The notes: generated by a model from the sequence alone, not told the origin. A stretch of DNA of 36,565 nucleotides from DATHGT01 sp035317605 (GCA_035317605.1 DATHGT010000193.1:1-36565), one strand, 5' to 3'; positions 1 to 11,340 are shown, counted from the stretch's first letter. Numbers and translations: made by a program.

Positions 1-1447
1 CTTGCAGTGAAATGGCCATCTCGTCCTGGACGGCGGCGTGGAGCTGGGCCACCACGTCGGGATTCTCGGGACAGAGCCGGTCGGCGCCGCCCGCCACCTT
101 GCCGGTCAGCTCCACGATGTGCTGATAGCCGCGGCCGTACGTGGTCACCAGGGCTTCCAGCGTCTCGCGCGGCAGGCCGGAGATCGTCGCCTCCGCGGAC
201 ACGTCGAGCCACGTCCGCGCTTCCACCCGCCGCTCGTCCTCGTCGGCGCCGTCGAGGGTGAGGCGCCGGGTGCGGCTGGGCGCGCCGCGGCCCAGCGTGC
301 GCACGACCTGGTCGCCGAGCTCCTGGGCCAGACTGCGGAAGCACGTGAGCTTGGTGCCCGTGATCGACAGGAACCTGCCCCGCGCCTCGCTCACGATGCG
401 GTGCGCGCGCGAGACGTCCGACGCGCGCTTGCCTTCCTCGAAGGAGAGCGGCCGAACGCCGGCGTAGGTGTAGACGACCGCGCCCGAATGCAGGCGCGGA
501 TCGCGCAAGGGCTTGCGGATCTCGGAGAGCAGATAGTCGACCTCGTCGCGGGTGGCGTGCACGCGGTCGGGGTTGCCGTCGAAGTCGGTGTCGGTCGAGC
601 CCACCAGCGAGAACTCGCGCCAGGGGATCGCGAAGATCATCCGGTCGTCCTTCGTGCTGTGATAGATCGCGCGGTCGGTCACGCGCGGCAGCAGGCAATG
701 GATGCCCTTGGTGCGACGCAGGATGCGCCGCCCCCGCTCGGCGATGGACGCCTGCGCCCGCATGTCGTCGACCCACGGCCCGGTGGCGTTGACGACCACC
801 GAGGCCCCCAGCGACACCACCCGCCCCGAGAGCAGATCGCGGACGCGCACGCCGGCGATCTCGCCGCCCGCGTCGCGCACGATCTCCTCGACCTGGGCGT
901 AGTTGAACGCGCGGGCTCCGTGGCGGCAGGCCGAGAGCACGTTCTCCAGGCACAGGCGCTCGGGGAACACCAGCAAGTCGTCGAAGTAGTAGCCGGCCCC
1001 GCGCAGGCCGCGCGCCGCCACCGCGGGCTCGAGGCTCAGGGCGTCGACCGGGCGCAGCACGCGATAGTGCTCGCGGTCCCGGCCCGGGGTCAGCCAGTCG
1101 TAGAGCTTGAGCCCGATGCGCACCTTGATGAGCCCGCGCGACGAGTCGCGGTAGATCGGGATGAGAAACGGCAGCGGCTTCACGAGGTGGGGGGCGAGCC
1201 GGCGCAGGGTCTCGCGCTCGCGCAACGACTCGCGCACGAGTCCGAAGTCGAACATCTCGAGGTAGCGCAGCCCGCCGTGGATCAGCTTGGAGGACAGCGA
1301 GGTGGTGGCCGAGGCGAAATCGCCCTTGTCGACGAGGGCGACGGTGAGGCCGCGCAGGGCGAGGTCGCGGGCGACGCCGGCACCGGCCATCCCGCCGCCG
1401 ATGACGACGACGTCGTAGTCGCCGTCGATCAGCGCGCGTCCCGTCAT
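1..1447 (-). CDS. glpD: Aerobic glycerol-3-phosphate dehydrogenase (partial, C-terminus beyond window)
   Basis: FAD enzyme that oxidises sn-glycerol-3-phosphate to dihydroxyacetone phosphate at the membrane and passes electrons to quinone. The reading frame is open to the left edge, giving about 482 residues of a usual 500-560. The N-terminus has the dinucleotide fold VVVIGGGMAGAGVARDLA, followed by the GlpD signature SSKLIHGGLRYL. The visible end (TGKVAGGADRLCPENPDVV) belongs to the C-terminal GlpD helical domain, so only a few tens of residues should be missing. The ATG overlaps the stop of the upstream HAD gene by four bases (ATGA), so the two are probably translationally coupled. It is the last visible gene of the nuoLMN-HAD-glpD unit. 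A quinone-reducing dehydrogenase next to Complex I subunits suggests a shared respiratory role (inference). Identification is confident. Confidence 0.95.
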   Translation of the reverse strand, partial: MTGRALIDGDYDVVVIGGGMAGAGVARDLALRGLTVALVDKGDFASATTSLSSKLIHGGLRYLEMFDFGLVRESLRERETLRRLAPHLVKPLPFLIPIYRDSSRGLIKVRIGLKLYDWLTPGRDREHYRVLRPVDALSLEPAVAARGLRGAGYYFDDLLVFPERLCLENVLSACRHGARAFNYAQVEEIVRDAGGEIAGVRVRDLLSGRVVSLGASVVVNATGPWVDDMRAQASIAERGRRILRRTKGIHCLLPRVTDRAIYHSTKDDRMIFAIPWREFSLVGSTDTDFDGNPDRVHATRDEVDYLLSEIRKPLRDPRLHSGAVVYTYAGVRPLSFEEGKRASDVSRAHRIVSEARGRFLSITGTKLTCFRSLAQELGDQVVRTLGRGAPSRTRRLTLDGADEDERRVEARTWLDVSAEATISGLPRETLEALVTTYGRGYQHIVELTGKVAGGADRLCPENPDVVAQLHAAVQDEMAISLQ

Positions 1448-2220
1448 GTGATCAGCTCCCGCACCGATGGTAGCACGGCGTCGGGACCGATCTCGGCGAT
1501 GCGGGGATCGCCGGCGCGCGTGACGCCCGACAGCACGAGCACGGTGGCCAGACCGTGGCGCTTGCCCATCACGATGTCGGTCTCCAGGCGATCGCCCACG
1601 ATCACGCAGTCGCCGGCGGTCACCCCGAGACGCGCGAGCGCGACCCCGAGGATGATCGGCGACGGCTTGCCCACCACGATCTCGACGGTCTCGCCCGTCA
1701 CGGCCTCGACGGCGGCCATCATGCCCGCGCAGTCCGGAATCTCGCCGTCCTCCGTGGGACACGTGCGGTCGGGGTTGGTGGCGATGAGGCGCGCGCCCCC
1801 GCGCACGGCCTGGAGCGCGACGTGGAGCTTGGCGTAGTCGAAGGTGCGGTCGAAGGCGATCACCACCCAGCGCACGCGGTGATCGCCCCGGACCTCGAAG
1901 CCGCCCGCGCGCAGCTCGGCGATCAGCGGCGGCTCGCCGATCACGAAGAGGGGGGCGCCCGGATCGAGGGTGGCCAGGTGCCGGGCCAGCACCAGTGACG
2001 AGTTGATCACGTCGTCGGCGGCCGCGGGAACGCCCAGCGCCGTCAGCTTGCGCGCGTAGTCCTCGCGGGTCTGCAGCGGCTTGTTGGAGAGAAACGCCAC
2101 CCGACGCCCGGCCCCGCGCAGGGCCGCGATCACCCGCTCGGCGCCCGGAATCAGCTCGTCGCCGAGATAGATCGTCCCATCCAGATCGAACAGCCACCCC
2201 CGCTGAGGAAAGGGGATCAC
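1444..2220 (-). CDS. HAD-IIA family sugar-phosphate phosphatase (NagD/phosphoglycolate phosphatase-like)
   Basis: A 258-residue HAD hydrolase of subfamily IIA. The nucleophile motif is FDLDGTIYLGD with D12 and D14. Motif II is LSNKP with S45. Motif III is the lysine of VVGKPSP, and motif IV is GDRLETDI. The cap between motifs II and III is of the NagD/PGP type. Such enzymes dephosphorylate small phosphate esters such as phosphoglycolate, glycerol-3-phosphate or p-nitrophenyl phosphate; the sequence does not fix the substrate. The start is a GTG ten bases after the nuoN stop with no clear ribosome binding site. Its stop overlaps the glpD start (ATGA). Coupling to glpD makes glycerol-3-phosphate or a related triose phosphate a plausible substrate (inference). 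Length is normal for the family. Confidence 0.9.
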   Translation of the reverse strand: MIPFPQRGWLFDLDGTIYLGDELIPGAERVIAALRGAGRRVAFLSNKPLQTREDYARKLTALGVPAAADDVINSSLVLARHLATLDPGAPLFVIGEPPLIAELRAGGFEVRGDHRVRWVVIAFDRTFDYAKLHVALQAVRGGARLIATNPDRTCPTEDGEIPDCAGMMAAVEAVTGETVEIVVGKPSPIILGVALARLGVTAGDCVIVGDRLETDIVMGKRHGLATVLVLSGVTRAGDPRIAEIGPDAVLPSVRELIT

Positions 2221-2230
2221 GGGCCGGCGA

Positions 2231-3672
2231 TCAGCGGAGCAGTGGGGTCACGGCGACCTGGGCGAGGTCGATGAAGGGGCCGGGGGCCAGCCCGAGCAGG
2301 ACGATGCCGGCCAGCGAGACGGTGAGCGCGAGCACGCCCGCGAACGACGGGGTGTACCTCGCCGCCTCCGCTTCGGGCTCCCGCATGTACATGTACACGA
2401 TCACCCGAAGGTAGTAATAGGCGGCCAGCGCCGAGTTGAGCACGGCGATGAGGGCGAGCCAGAGATAGCCGGCGCGCACCGCGGAGCCGAACACGTAGAA
2501 CTTGCCCACGAACCCGGCCAGCGGGGGAATGCCCACCAGCGAGAGCAGGAACAGGCTCAGCACCAGGGCCAGCAGCGGCGAGCGCCGGCCCAGGCCCGCG
2601 TAGTCGCCGACCTCCACCGCCTCGCGGCCGTCGCGCTCGCACAGCGTGATCACGCCGAAGGTGCCGATGGTGGTGAAGACGTAGGCGAACACGTAGAACA
2701 GCACGGCGGCCGCCCCGGGAATGCCGCCCGCCACGATCCCCACCAGCATGTAGCCGACGTGGGCGATGGAGGAATAGGCGAGCATCCGCTTGAGATTCGA
2801 CTGGGCGAGGGCGACCACGTTGCCGACCGTCATGGTCAGCACGGCCAGCACCCACAGCAACGCTCCCCAATCGGGCTGGGAGCCGCGGAAGACCGAGACG
2901 ACCAGCCGGATCGTCACCGCGAGCATGGCCGCCTTGGAGCCGGTGGCGATCAGCGCGGTGACGCTGGTGGGCGCCCCTTGGTAGACGTCGGGCGCCCACA
3001 TGTGGAAGGGCACCGCCGAGATCTTGAACCCGAAGCCGACCAGGATCAGGCCGAGGCCGACGAGCAGGAGCGGGTCGTGCGGACGCACGGCCACCGCTCC
3101 GGCGATGCGGTCGAAGTTGGTGGTGCCGGTGGTCCCGTACACGAGCGCGATGCCGTAGAGCAGGAAGGCCGAGGCGAAGGCCCCGAGGAGGAAGTACTTC
3201 ATCGCCGCCTCGGTCGACTCGAGATCGCGCCGGAACAGGCCGGCCAGCACGTAGAGCGAGAGCGACATCAGCTCGATCCCGAGGAACACCACGATGAGGT
3301 CGCCGGCGGAGGCGAGCAGGAGCATGCCCGACGTCGAGAACAGCACCAGCGCGTAGTACTCGCCCGTTTCGGCGCCGACCCGGCGCAGGTAATCCATCGA
3401 GAGCAGGACCACCAGGGCGGCCGCGTAGGCGATGACGATCTGGAAGAACATCGCGTGGTGATCGAGCACGATCATGTCGCGGAAGGCGCGCCCGCCGCTG
3501 CCCCAGCGCAGGAGGGTGACCAGCAACGCCGCGCACAGGCCGGCCAGCGCGAGCGTGCCCAGGTGCGTCTTGCTCTCGCGCGGCGGTAACAGATCGAGCA
3601 GCAGCACGAGCATCCCGGTGCCCGCCACCACGAGCACGGCCGCCAGCGGCCCCAGCGCGACCGGCACCGGCG

Positions 3673-3676
<4 letters not shown>
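2231..3676 (-). CDS. nuoN: NADH-quinone oxidoreductase subunit N
   Basis: Antiporter-like membrane subunit of respiratory Complex I, 481 residues, with about 14 hydrophobic segments. The conserved TM5 glutamate is E135 (FLGIELMSLSLYVLAG). The segments AMKYFLLGAFASAFLLYG, KISAVPFHMWAPDVYQGAPT and YSSIAHVGYMLVG are typical of NuoN. The start is a GTG whose first bases overlap the nuoM stop (GTGA). A longer in-frame reading to 4960 exists, but its N-terminal part is low-complexity antisense of nuoM. It follows nuoM and precedes the HAD phosphatase in one operon. NuoN couples quinone reduction to proton pumping together with NuoL and NuoM. Nothing is truncated. Confidence 0.96.
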
Positions 3677-5207
<1,531 letters not shown>

Positions 5208-5211
<4 letters not shown>

Positions 5212-7085
5212 CGGGTCAGCAGGAATCCGACCAGCAGGACGGCGCCGACCAGCATGGTGAGCGCGTAGTTCACCGTGTAGCCGGTCTGCAGGCGCCGGAA
5301 CCCCGCGGCCCAGGCGAGGACCGCGCGCCCCAGGCCGTTCACGAGGCCGTCGATGATACCGAGGTCGAACGCGCGGGCGAGGAACTCGAAGAGGCGGTGG
5401 AGCGGTCGCACGATCGCGTGATCGTAGAGCTGGTCGATCCAGTAGGCGTTGAGCAGGAGCGAGTGCACGGGCGTGCGCGGCTGGCCGAGGGCGGCCGCCC
5501 GCACGGACTGGCCGAGGTACATGAACCAGGCCAGCGCCACTCCCGCCGCGACGACGATCACGGACAGGATCAACAGCATGTAGCCGGCGATGCCGCCCGA
5601 ACCCCCGGCGTGAGCGGCGGGCAGCACGGGCGCCAGGAAGCGGGCGAAGCGCGTCCCGTGGTCCGAGGGCACGCCCACCGCCCATCCCGCGAGCACGGTG
5701 AGGACGGCGAGGAGGATCAGCGGCCACGTCATCACGCGGGGCGACTCGTGGACGTGGTGGGCGACCTCCCGCGACATCCGCGGTCCGCCGAAGAACCCCA
5801 CGAACAAGAGACGGAACGAATAGAACGCGGTCAGGAACGCGCCGAGCAGCAGCAGCGCCCAAATCACCCGATGGTGGCCGACGAATGCGGCGTGCAGGAT
5901 TTCGTCCTTCGAGAAGAACCCGGCCAGCCCGGGCACGCCGGCCAGTCCGGCCGCGCCGACGGCCATGGTGATCGTGGTCGTCACCATCTTGGGCGCGAGT
6001 CCGCCCATCTTGCGGAGGTCCTGCTCGCCGCTCATCGCGTGGATCACGCTGCCCGCGCCCAGGAAGAGCAGGGCCTTGAAGAAGGCGTGGGTGACGAGGT
6101 GAAAAATGCCGGCCGCGTAGGCGCCGAGTCCCACCGCCGCGAACATGTAGCCGAGCTGGCTGATCGTCGAGTACGCGAGCACGCGCTTGATGTCGGTTTG
6201 CACGAGCGCGACCGTGGCCCCGAACAGCGCGGTCGCCACCCCGACCCAGGCGACGACCTCGAGCGCGGTGCCCGAGCGCTCGAAGAGCACGTGGCTGCGC
6301 GCGACCATGTAGACACCCGCCGTGACCATGGTGGCGGCGTGGATGAGCGCCGACACCGGCGTGGGACCTTCCATCGCGTCGGGCAGCCAGGTGTGCAGCG
6401 GGAGCTGGGCGGATTTTCCGCAGGCGCCGAGGAAGAGGAGCAGCGCGATCCCCGTCGCGGTCGCGGGCGACAGCTCGCCCACGCGCGTGAACACATCGGC
6501 GTAGTCGAGCGTGCCCAGCGCCGTCCACAGCCACATGATGCCGAGGCCGAAGCCGAAGTCGCCGACTCGGTTGACGATGAACGCCTTCTTGCCGGCCTGG
6601 GCCGCGGAGACGCGCGTGTACCAGAAGCCGATCAAGAGGTACGAGCAGAGCCCGACCGCTTCCCAGAACACGTAGAGGAGCAGGAAGTTGCCGGCCAGCA
6701 CCAGCATGGTCATCGAGAACACGAACAGGTTCAGATACGCGAAGTAGCGGGCGTAGCCGGGATCGCCGTGCATGTAGCCGACCGAGTACAGGTGGATCAG
6801 CGTGCCCACGCCGGTGACCACGAGCAGCATCACGCCGGTGAGCGGATCGACGTGCGCGGTGACCCACGTCTCGAACTCGCCGGCCGAGATCCACGGGAAC
6901 AGCCGCACGTCGACGGCCTGACCGCCGGACAGCTGACCGAAGACACGGCACGCCGCGACGAACGAGCCGGCGAGCGCGGGCACCCCGATCCAGTGAGCGT
7001 GGCGCCCGATGACGCGTCCGAACAGGATGTTGATCAGCGCCCCCGCGAGGGGAAATGCGGGGATCAACCAGAGGGAGGTGGACAC
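5208..7085 (-). CDS. nuoL: NADH-quinone oxidoreductase subunit L
   Basis: Distal proton-pumping subunit of Complex I, 625 residues, close to the family length. The TM5 glutamate is E142 (LLYVFWEAVGLCSYLLIGFWY) and the channel lysine is K224 (ACGKSAQLPLHTWLPDAMEGPTPVSALIHAATMV). The C-terminal region includes a long amphipathic stretch and a last membrane segment, as expected for NuoL's lateral helix. The start is a GTG at 7085, with no ribosome binding site but a promoter -10 element only six bases upstream, so translation is probably leaderless. nuoK is not upstream; the next gene is a divergent peptidase. The nuoA-K genes must therefore lie elsewhere, or this is an extra nuoLMN set. It heads the nuoLMN-HAD-glpD operon. 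Confidence 0.96.
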
Positions 7086-7091
7086 CGAGTC

Positions 7092-7120
7092 AATCTAGCG
7101 AAGGGGTCAGGGGGTGTCAA
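7092..7120 (-). promoter_or_regulatory. Sigma70-type promoter of the nuoLMN-HAD-glpD operon
   Basis: Read on the minus strand: TTGACA (7120-7115), a 17-base spacer, then TAGATT (7097-7092). The -35 is a perfect consensus and the -10 matches four of six bases. Only six bases separate the -10 from the nuoL GTG, so transcription should begin at or within a base or two of the start codon. That predicts a leaderless mRNA. The site overlaps the candidate divergent promoter for the peptidase gene. Confidence 0.7.
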
Positions 7121-7142
7121 GAAAGCCCTCCCATGTAATAAT
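7114..7142 (+). promoter_or_regulatory. Candidate divergent promoter of the M23 peptidase gene
   Basis: On the plus strand: GTGTCA (7114-7119, four of six), a 17-base spacer, then AATAAT (7137-7142, five of six). The -10 lies seven bases before the GTG at 7150, again predicting a leaderless or near-leaderless transcript. Its -35 overlaps the -35 of the nuoL promoter on the other strand, so the two polymerases should compete. Confidence 0.5.
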
Positions 7143-7149
7143 TCTCGTC

Positions 7150-8562
7150 GTGCCATCGCGGTCTCGTACGAAGTCGCGTACGTTCCTCGTGTTGCTGATC
7201 GTCCTCGTCGTCGTCGGCGCCGTCGCCTATCTCGGCTGGCGTCAGTCCGTGCCCGGCGTGCGCGCCACGGTCACGCCGCCGCGGGCCATCGGTCACAAGA
7301 GCACGGTCCCCTTCGTGGTCCAGGCGGCGCGCGGCCAGGTCGCGCGGGTCGAGGCCCGCGTGATCCAGAACGACAAGTCGTCGGTCGCGCTGACCCAGGA
7401 CGGCGCGCTCGGGCCGCGCGTGGAGATTCCGCTGGCGATCGACGCCGCCGCGCTCGGGCTCCGCGAGGGCACGGCCACGCTCGAGATCTGGGGACGCGAC
7501 GACTTCTGGCGTCCGCTCCGCCAGCGCGATCGCATGGTCGCCAGCGTCCCCCTGACCCTCGATCTCACCCCACCCCGCATCGAGGTCGTGGCCTCCACGC
7601 AATATCTCGCCCCGGGCGGTGTCGGCGTCGTGGTCTTCCGCGCGTCCGACGCCTCTCGTGCGGACGTGAGCGTGGGCGCCGTTCCCTTCCCCAGCTTCGC
7701 GGCCGGCGCGCAGCGCGTCGCGCTGATCGCGCTGCCGTACGACTACGTGGCAGGGACCCCGATCAAGATCTCCGCCCAGGACGAGGCCGGCAACCTCGCG
7801 AGCCGCGGCGTGGTGGCGGAGATCCTGCCGCGTCGCTTCCGCCGCGACCGCATCGAGGTGAGGGAGGCGTTCCTCGAGCTGAAGGTCCCCGAGTTACTGC
7901 CCCAGCGTCCGCCCTCCCAGCCGCTCATCGACGGATTCCTCGTGATCAACCGCGATCTGCGCCGGCAGGCCGAGGAGGCCAAGCGCCGGATCGCCGCCAA
8001 GACCGCCGACAAGCCCCTGTGGGAGGGCGCGTTCGTCCAGCCCCGCAACACCAAGGTCTTCTCCAACTTCGCGGAGACCCGCACGTACGTCTACGCCGGG
8101 CGCGAGATCGACACCCAGGTGCACCTCGGCTTCGACCTCGCGTCGACCAAGCAGGCGCCGGTGCCCGCGGCCAACAAGGGCACGGTCGTCTTCGCGGGTC
8201 CGCTCACGATCTACGGCAACGCGGTGGTGCTCGATCACGGCTGGGGCCTCATGACCCTCTACGGCCATCTCTCCACCATCGGCGTGAAAGTAGGCGACAG
8301 CGTCGACAAGGAAGGGGAGCTGGGCCGCTCCGGCGACACCGGGCTCGCCGTGGGCGATCACCTGCACTACGAGGTGCTGGTCAACGGGATCTCGGTCACT
8401 CCGGTCGAGTTCTGGGACGCCAAGTGGATCCGCGATCGCTTCAACGGTCCGCTCAAGGCGGCGGGGCTGACCGTGATCGCGGGCGTGGGTGAGAGCAGCG
8501 GCGACGACGCCACGCGGTCGGCGCCCGCGCGTCCGCGCGCTCGCGCCCGCCGCGGCCGCTGA
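7150..8562 (+). CDS. Membrane-anchored M23 (LytM-type) metallopeptidase
   Basis: About 470 residues. An N-terminal basic stretch and one hydrophobic segment (FLVLLIVLVVVGAVAYLG) anchor a periplasmic protein. A long beta-rich middle part of unknown fold follows, then a C-terminal peptidase M23 domain. The zinc motif HLGFD, the segment DHGWGLMTLYGHL and the final HLHYE are all present, so the zinc and catalytic histidines look intact. It could be an active peptidoglycan endopeptidase, or an NlpD/EnvC-like activator if the site is not used. The GTG at 7150 is chosen because it follows a -10 element and starts just before the basic/hydrophobic anchor. An upstream in-frame GTG at 7114 would overlap the promoter. 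The gene is monocistronic, diverges from nuoL, and its stop lies 15 bases from the stop of the convergent next gene. Confidence 0.88.
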   Translation: MPSRSRTKSRTFLVLLIVLVVVGAVAYLGWRQSVPGVRATVTPPRAIGHKSTVPFVVQAARGQVARVEARVIQNDKSSVALTQDGALGPRVEIPLAIDAAALGLREGTATLEIWGRDDFWRPLRQRDRMVASVPLTLDLTPPRIEVVASTQYLAPGGVGVVVFRASDASRADVSVGAVPFPSFAAGAQRVALIALPYDYVAGTPIKISAQDEAGNLASRGVVAEILPRRFRRDRIEVREAFLELKVPELLPQRPPSQPLIDGFLVINRDLRRQAEEAKRRIAAKTADKPLWEGAFVQPRNTKVFSNFAETRTYVYAGREIDTQVHLGFDLASTKQAPVPAANKGTVVFAGPLTIYGNAVVLDHGWGLMTLYGHLSTIGVKVGDSVDKEGELGRSGDTGLAVGDHLHYEVLVNGISVTPVEFWDAKWIRDRFNGPLKAAGLTVIAGVGESSGDDATRSAPARPRARARRGR

Positions 8563-8577
8563 CCTCGACGTCGTCCG

Positions 8578-11328
8578 TCACTGTCGGTTCCTGACCCCGG
8601 CCGCGATCCCCAGAGCCTCGGGGTGCTGCGGCTCTTTCGCCAGCACTCGCTGCGCGAACGCCAGGGCATCGCTCGGACGCCCGATGTGGAGCGACGCCTG
8701 GGCCGCCTTGAGGGCGGCCGGGGTGTAATCGGGATCGAGCTCCAGCGCGCGACGGAACCAGATGAGCGAGTCGGTCCACCGCCGTTGCGCGAAGGGCACG
8801 AGCCCCATCGCGTACTGGGCCGCGGGCCGCTCGATCTCCCCCGCGCTCTCGGGCGTCAGCGCCGGCCGGGTCGACGTCCGCGCCGACTGAAGCATTCGAT
8901 AGTTCAGAGCGGCGGTGTCGACGAGCAGACCGAGGGGGGCGGAGAACTCCAGCTCGAGGCGGTCGTCGGTATTGAGGGGTTTGTCGACCGACAGGCGCGC
9001 CACGTCCGCCTCTCCGAGCAGGAAGAACCCCAGCACCCCGGGCCAGTCCTCGATGCCGATGAGGCCGAGATCCTCGCGCAGGCCCTTGATCGCCTCCCAT
9101 CGTTCCTTGATGGACCGGAGGTCGAGGGGCGCCAGCTCCGGCCTTCCGACCAGGAGGTAGTCGCCCTGGGCCACCTGCCACACGCTGGTGGCCGGAAAGA
9201 CGCTCTGGAACGTGGCCACCACCATGGCGAGGTCTCGGGGGGCGAGGCCGTAGCCCTGGATCCACTGCACCATCAGCCCGCCCGGCCGCAGGCGCTGGCG
9301 CGCCAGTCCGAAGAACTCGCGCGAGAAGAGCGACGCCAGACCGCCGATCCAGGGGTTGGAGGGCGCGGACGCGATCACGTCGTAGCGGTTCGGGGTGGTG
9401 AGCAGGAAGTTCCGCCCGTCGGCGACGAGCAGACGCGTTCGCGGGTCGCCCAGCACGTTGCCGTTCTCGCGCACGAAGAACTTCGAGGCCTCCACCACGG
9501 CGGGCTCGATCTCGACGATGTCGAGGTGTCGCACGGGATGACGGGCCACGGCGCCCGTGGTGATCCCGCTTCCCAGGCCGATGACGAGCACCTCGCGCGG
9601 GTCGGGGTGGAGCAGGAGCGGCAGGTGACCGAGCATGAACTGGGTCGGCATGTCCGCGAGGTTGTTCGACGCGTCGACCTTGCCGTTGACCCGCAGACTC
9701 ACCCGGTCGCCCGCCCGCGTCACCGCGACCGTGGCCGTCGGCCCGTCGCGATAGAAGACGATTTCTCGCCGGTCACGCCACGGCGCGCCCGCGCCGCCCA
9801 TGACGTCGGGAAGGTACTCCAGCGCGTAGATGGCCACGCCGCTCGTCATCACCTGGGGATTCCAGCGGGGCAAGAACGGGACACCCGCGGCGGCGACGAG
9901 CGCAACGGCGACCGCGCCCCACCGCCACGCGGAAACCGCGCGGAGCGGAATCGCGAAGAGGCACGCGGCCAGCCCGAGGTTCGTGACGATGCCGGCCGTG
10001 ATCGATGCGTGGACCCCGATCGTCGAGACGAGCAGGAACCCCGTGAGCACGGTGCCGGCGATGGCGCCCAGCGTGTTCAGCGCGTAGAGCCGGCCCGTGT
10101 CGGCTCCGGCCCGCGCGGTCGTGCTCGCCCAGGCGGCCACCGCGCAGGGGAACGTCGCGCCGATGAGCAGCGCCGGCCCCAGCAGCGCCAGGCTGCTGAC
10201 CATCACCTGCACGGCCTGGACGAAGACGGGAGATACCGAGTGCTGGAGAGCCATCAGGACGACTTCCGGCATGCGCTCGAAGACGAGCATGACGAGCGCG
10301 ACGGTGAGGCCGATGCCGCCCTGGATCGTCGCGAAGGCCACCGGCCCGGCGCGGGCTCCGCCCCAGAAGCGCGAGTAGGCGGCGGCGCCGCCGGCGATGC
10401 CGATCAGGAACGCCAGCAGCATGGCCGAGAACGCGTAGGTGGAGCTGCCGATCACGAGGGCGAGCGCGCGCGTCCACGCGACCTCGTAGACCATCGAGAC
10501 CGCGCCCGAGATGACGAGCGCCGCCGCGATCAGGCGGGCTTCGAGCCGTCCGCTCGGAGCGTCCGCCTCGGAGGTCTCTCGACGCCCGTTGCCGGCCGCC
10601 GTCGCCCGCCGCTCCCTGACGCTCTGGTGGCGCGAGCCGTATCCGATCACGACCAGCCCGATCGCGACGTTCGCGACCGCCGCGGTCCACAGCACGGCGC
10701 GATTGCCCCACTCGGGCAGCAGGACGTAGCCGGCCAGGGCGACACCGAGCACGGCGCCCGCGGTGTTCATCGCGTAGAGCGTCCCCACGGTCCTCGGGAC
10801 CTCGACCTCGTCTCGCGCCAGGCCCTGGACCAGCACCGGCAGCGTGGCGCCCATGAGCGCGGTCGGGACGAGCAGGATCACGAAGACGAGGCCGAACTGC
10901 ACGAGGCTGAACGCGGTGTACGAGGTCGTCAGGGTGGCGTGCAGGCCGGGATAGGCGCGAGCGGCGAGCCAGAAGAGCGCCGGCGTGAGCGCGCAGGAGA
11001 CCCCGATGCCGATCTCCAGAAATCCGTACGCGCGGATCGGATCGGAAAGGCCGGCCGCGCGCCGGCCGAAGACGTAGCTCCCGAGTCCCAGCCCTCCCAT
11101 GAACGCCGCGAGGATCGTGGTGACCGCGTGGACGGTGTGGCCGAAGACGAGACCGAGCATCCTGAGCCAGACGACTTCGTAGACGAGCGCGGTCGCGCCC
11201 GAGAGGAACAGGCACGCGATCAGGAGCCCAGCGGAGGGACGCCGAGACACCGACCGAGCCGTTCTCGCCGGCTCTTCCGATCGTCGCGACGATCGCTGTT
11301 GGAGACGCGTGGGAGACGTTCCGCGCAT
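8578..11328 (-). CDS. Polytopic membrane / spermidine-synthase-like / TPR fusion protein
   Basis: 916 residues in three parts. Residues about 33-520 are a multi-pass membrane region built as a duplication: the motif SG-x-x-LVYEV-x-W-x-R occurs near residue 43 (LSGATALVYEVVWLRML) and again near 275 (ISGAVSMVYEVAWTRAL). Residues about 540-770 form a spermidine-synthase-type Rossmann domain with the SAM/dcSAM loop GLGSGITTG, the acidic VEIEP and DGRNFL. The usual catalytic Asp position is replaced: the segment reads ASAPSNPWIGG. The C-terminal 80 or so residues hold TPR-like helices (WFRRALELDPDYTPAALKAAQASL). Loss of the Asp argues against true spermidine synthesis; the substrate is unknown. 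The start ATG has an extended -10 (TGCTACACT) 12 bases upstream. It converges with the M23 gene. Confidence 0.85.
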   Translation of the reverse strand: MRGTSPTRLQQRSSRRSEEPARTARSVSRRPSAGLLIACLFLSGATALVYEVVWLRMLGLVFGHTVHAVTTILAAFMGGLGLGSYVFGRRAAGLSDPIRAYGFLEIGIGVSCALTPALFWLAARAYPGLHATLTTSYTAFSLVQFGLVFVILLVPTALMGATLPVLVQGLARDEVEVPRTVGTLYAMNTAGAVLGVALAGYVLLPEWGNRAVLWTAAVANVAIGLVVIGYGSRHQSVRERRATAAGNGRRETSEADAPSGRLEARLIAAALVISGAVSMVYEVAWTRALALVIGSSTYAFSAMLLAFLIGIAGGAAAYSRFWGGARAGPVAFATIQGGIGLTVALVMLVFERMPEVVLMALQHSVSPVFVQAVQVMVSSLALLGPALLIGATFPCAVAAWASTTARAGADTGRLYALNTLGAIAGTVLTGFLLVSTIGVHASITAGIVTNLGLAACLFAIPLRAVSAWRWGAVAVALVAAAGVPFLPRWNPQVMTSGVAIYALEYLPDVMGGAGAPWRDRREIVFYRDGPTATVAVTRAGDRVSLRVNGKVDASNNLADMPTQFMLGHLPLLLHPDPREVLVIGLGSGITTGAVARHPVRHLDIVEIEPAVVEASKFFVRENGNVLGDPRTRLLVADGRNFLLTTPNRYDVIASAPSNPWIGGLASLFSREFFGLARQRLRPGGLMVQWIQGYGLAPRDLAMVVATFQSVFPATSVWQVAQGDYLLVGRPELAPLDLRSIKERWEAIKGLREDLGLIGIEDWPGVLGFFLLGEADVARLSVDKPLNTDDRLELEFSAPLGLLVDTAALNYRMLQSARTSTRPALTPESAGEIERPAAQYAMGLVPFAQRRWTDSLIWFRRALELDPDYTPAALKAAQASLHIGRPSDALAFAQRVLAKEPQHPEALGIAAGVRNRQ

Positions 11329-11340
11329 CTGAACGGACCG

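Noticed and set aside
38..1837. A 599-residue plus-strand open frame
   Set aside because: It is antisense to glpD and the HAD gene and is rich in R, A, G, H and D with no domain. GC-rich DNA keeps opposite frames open.
5397..8492. A 1031-residue plus-strand open frame
   Set aside because: It is antisense to nuoL for its first half and then out of frame with the M23 peptidase. Composition is low-complexity and no family is visible.
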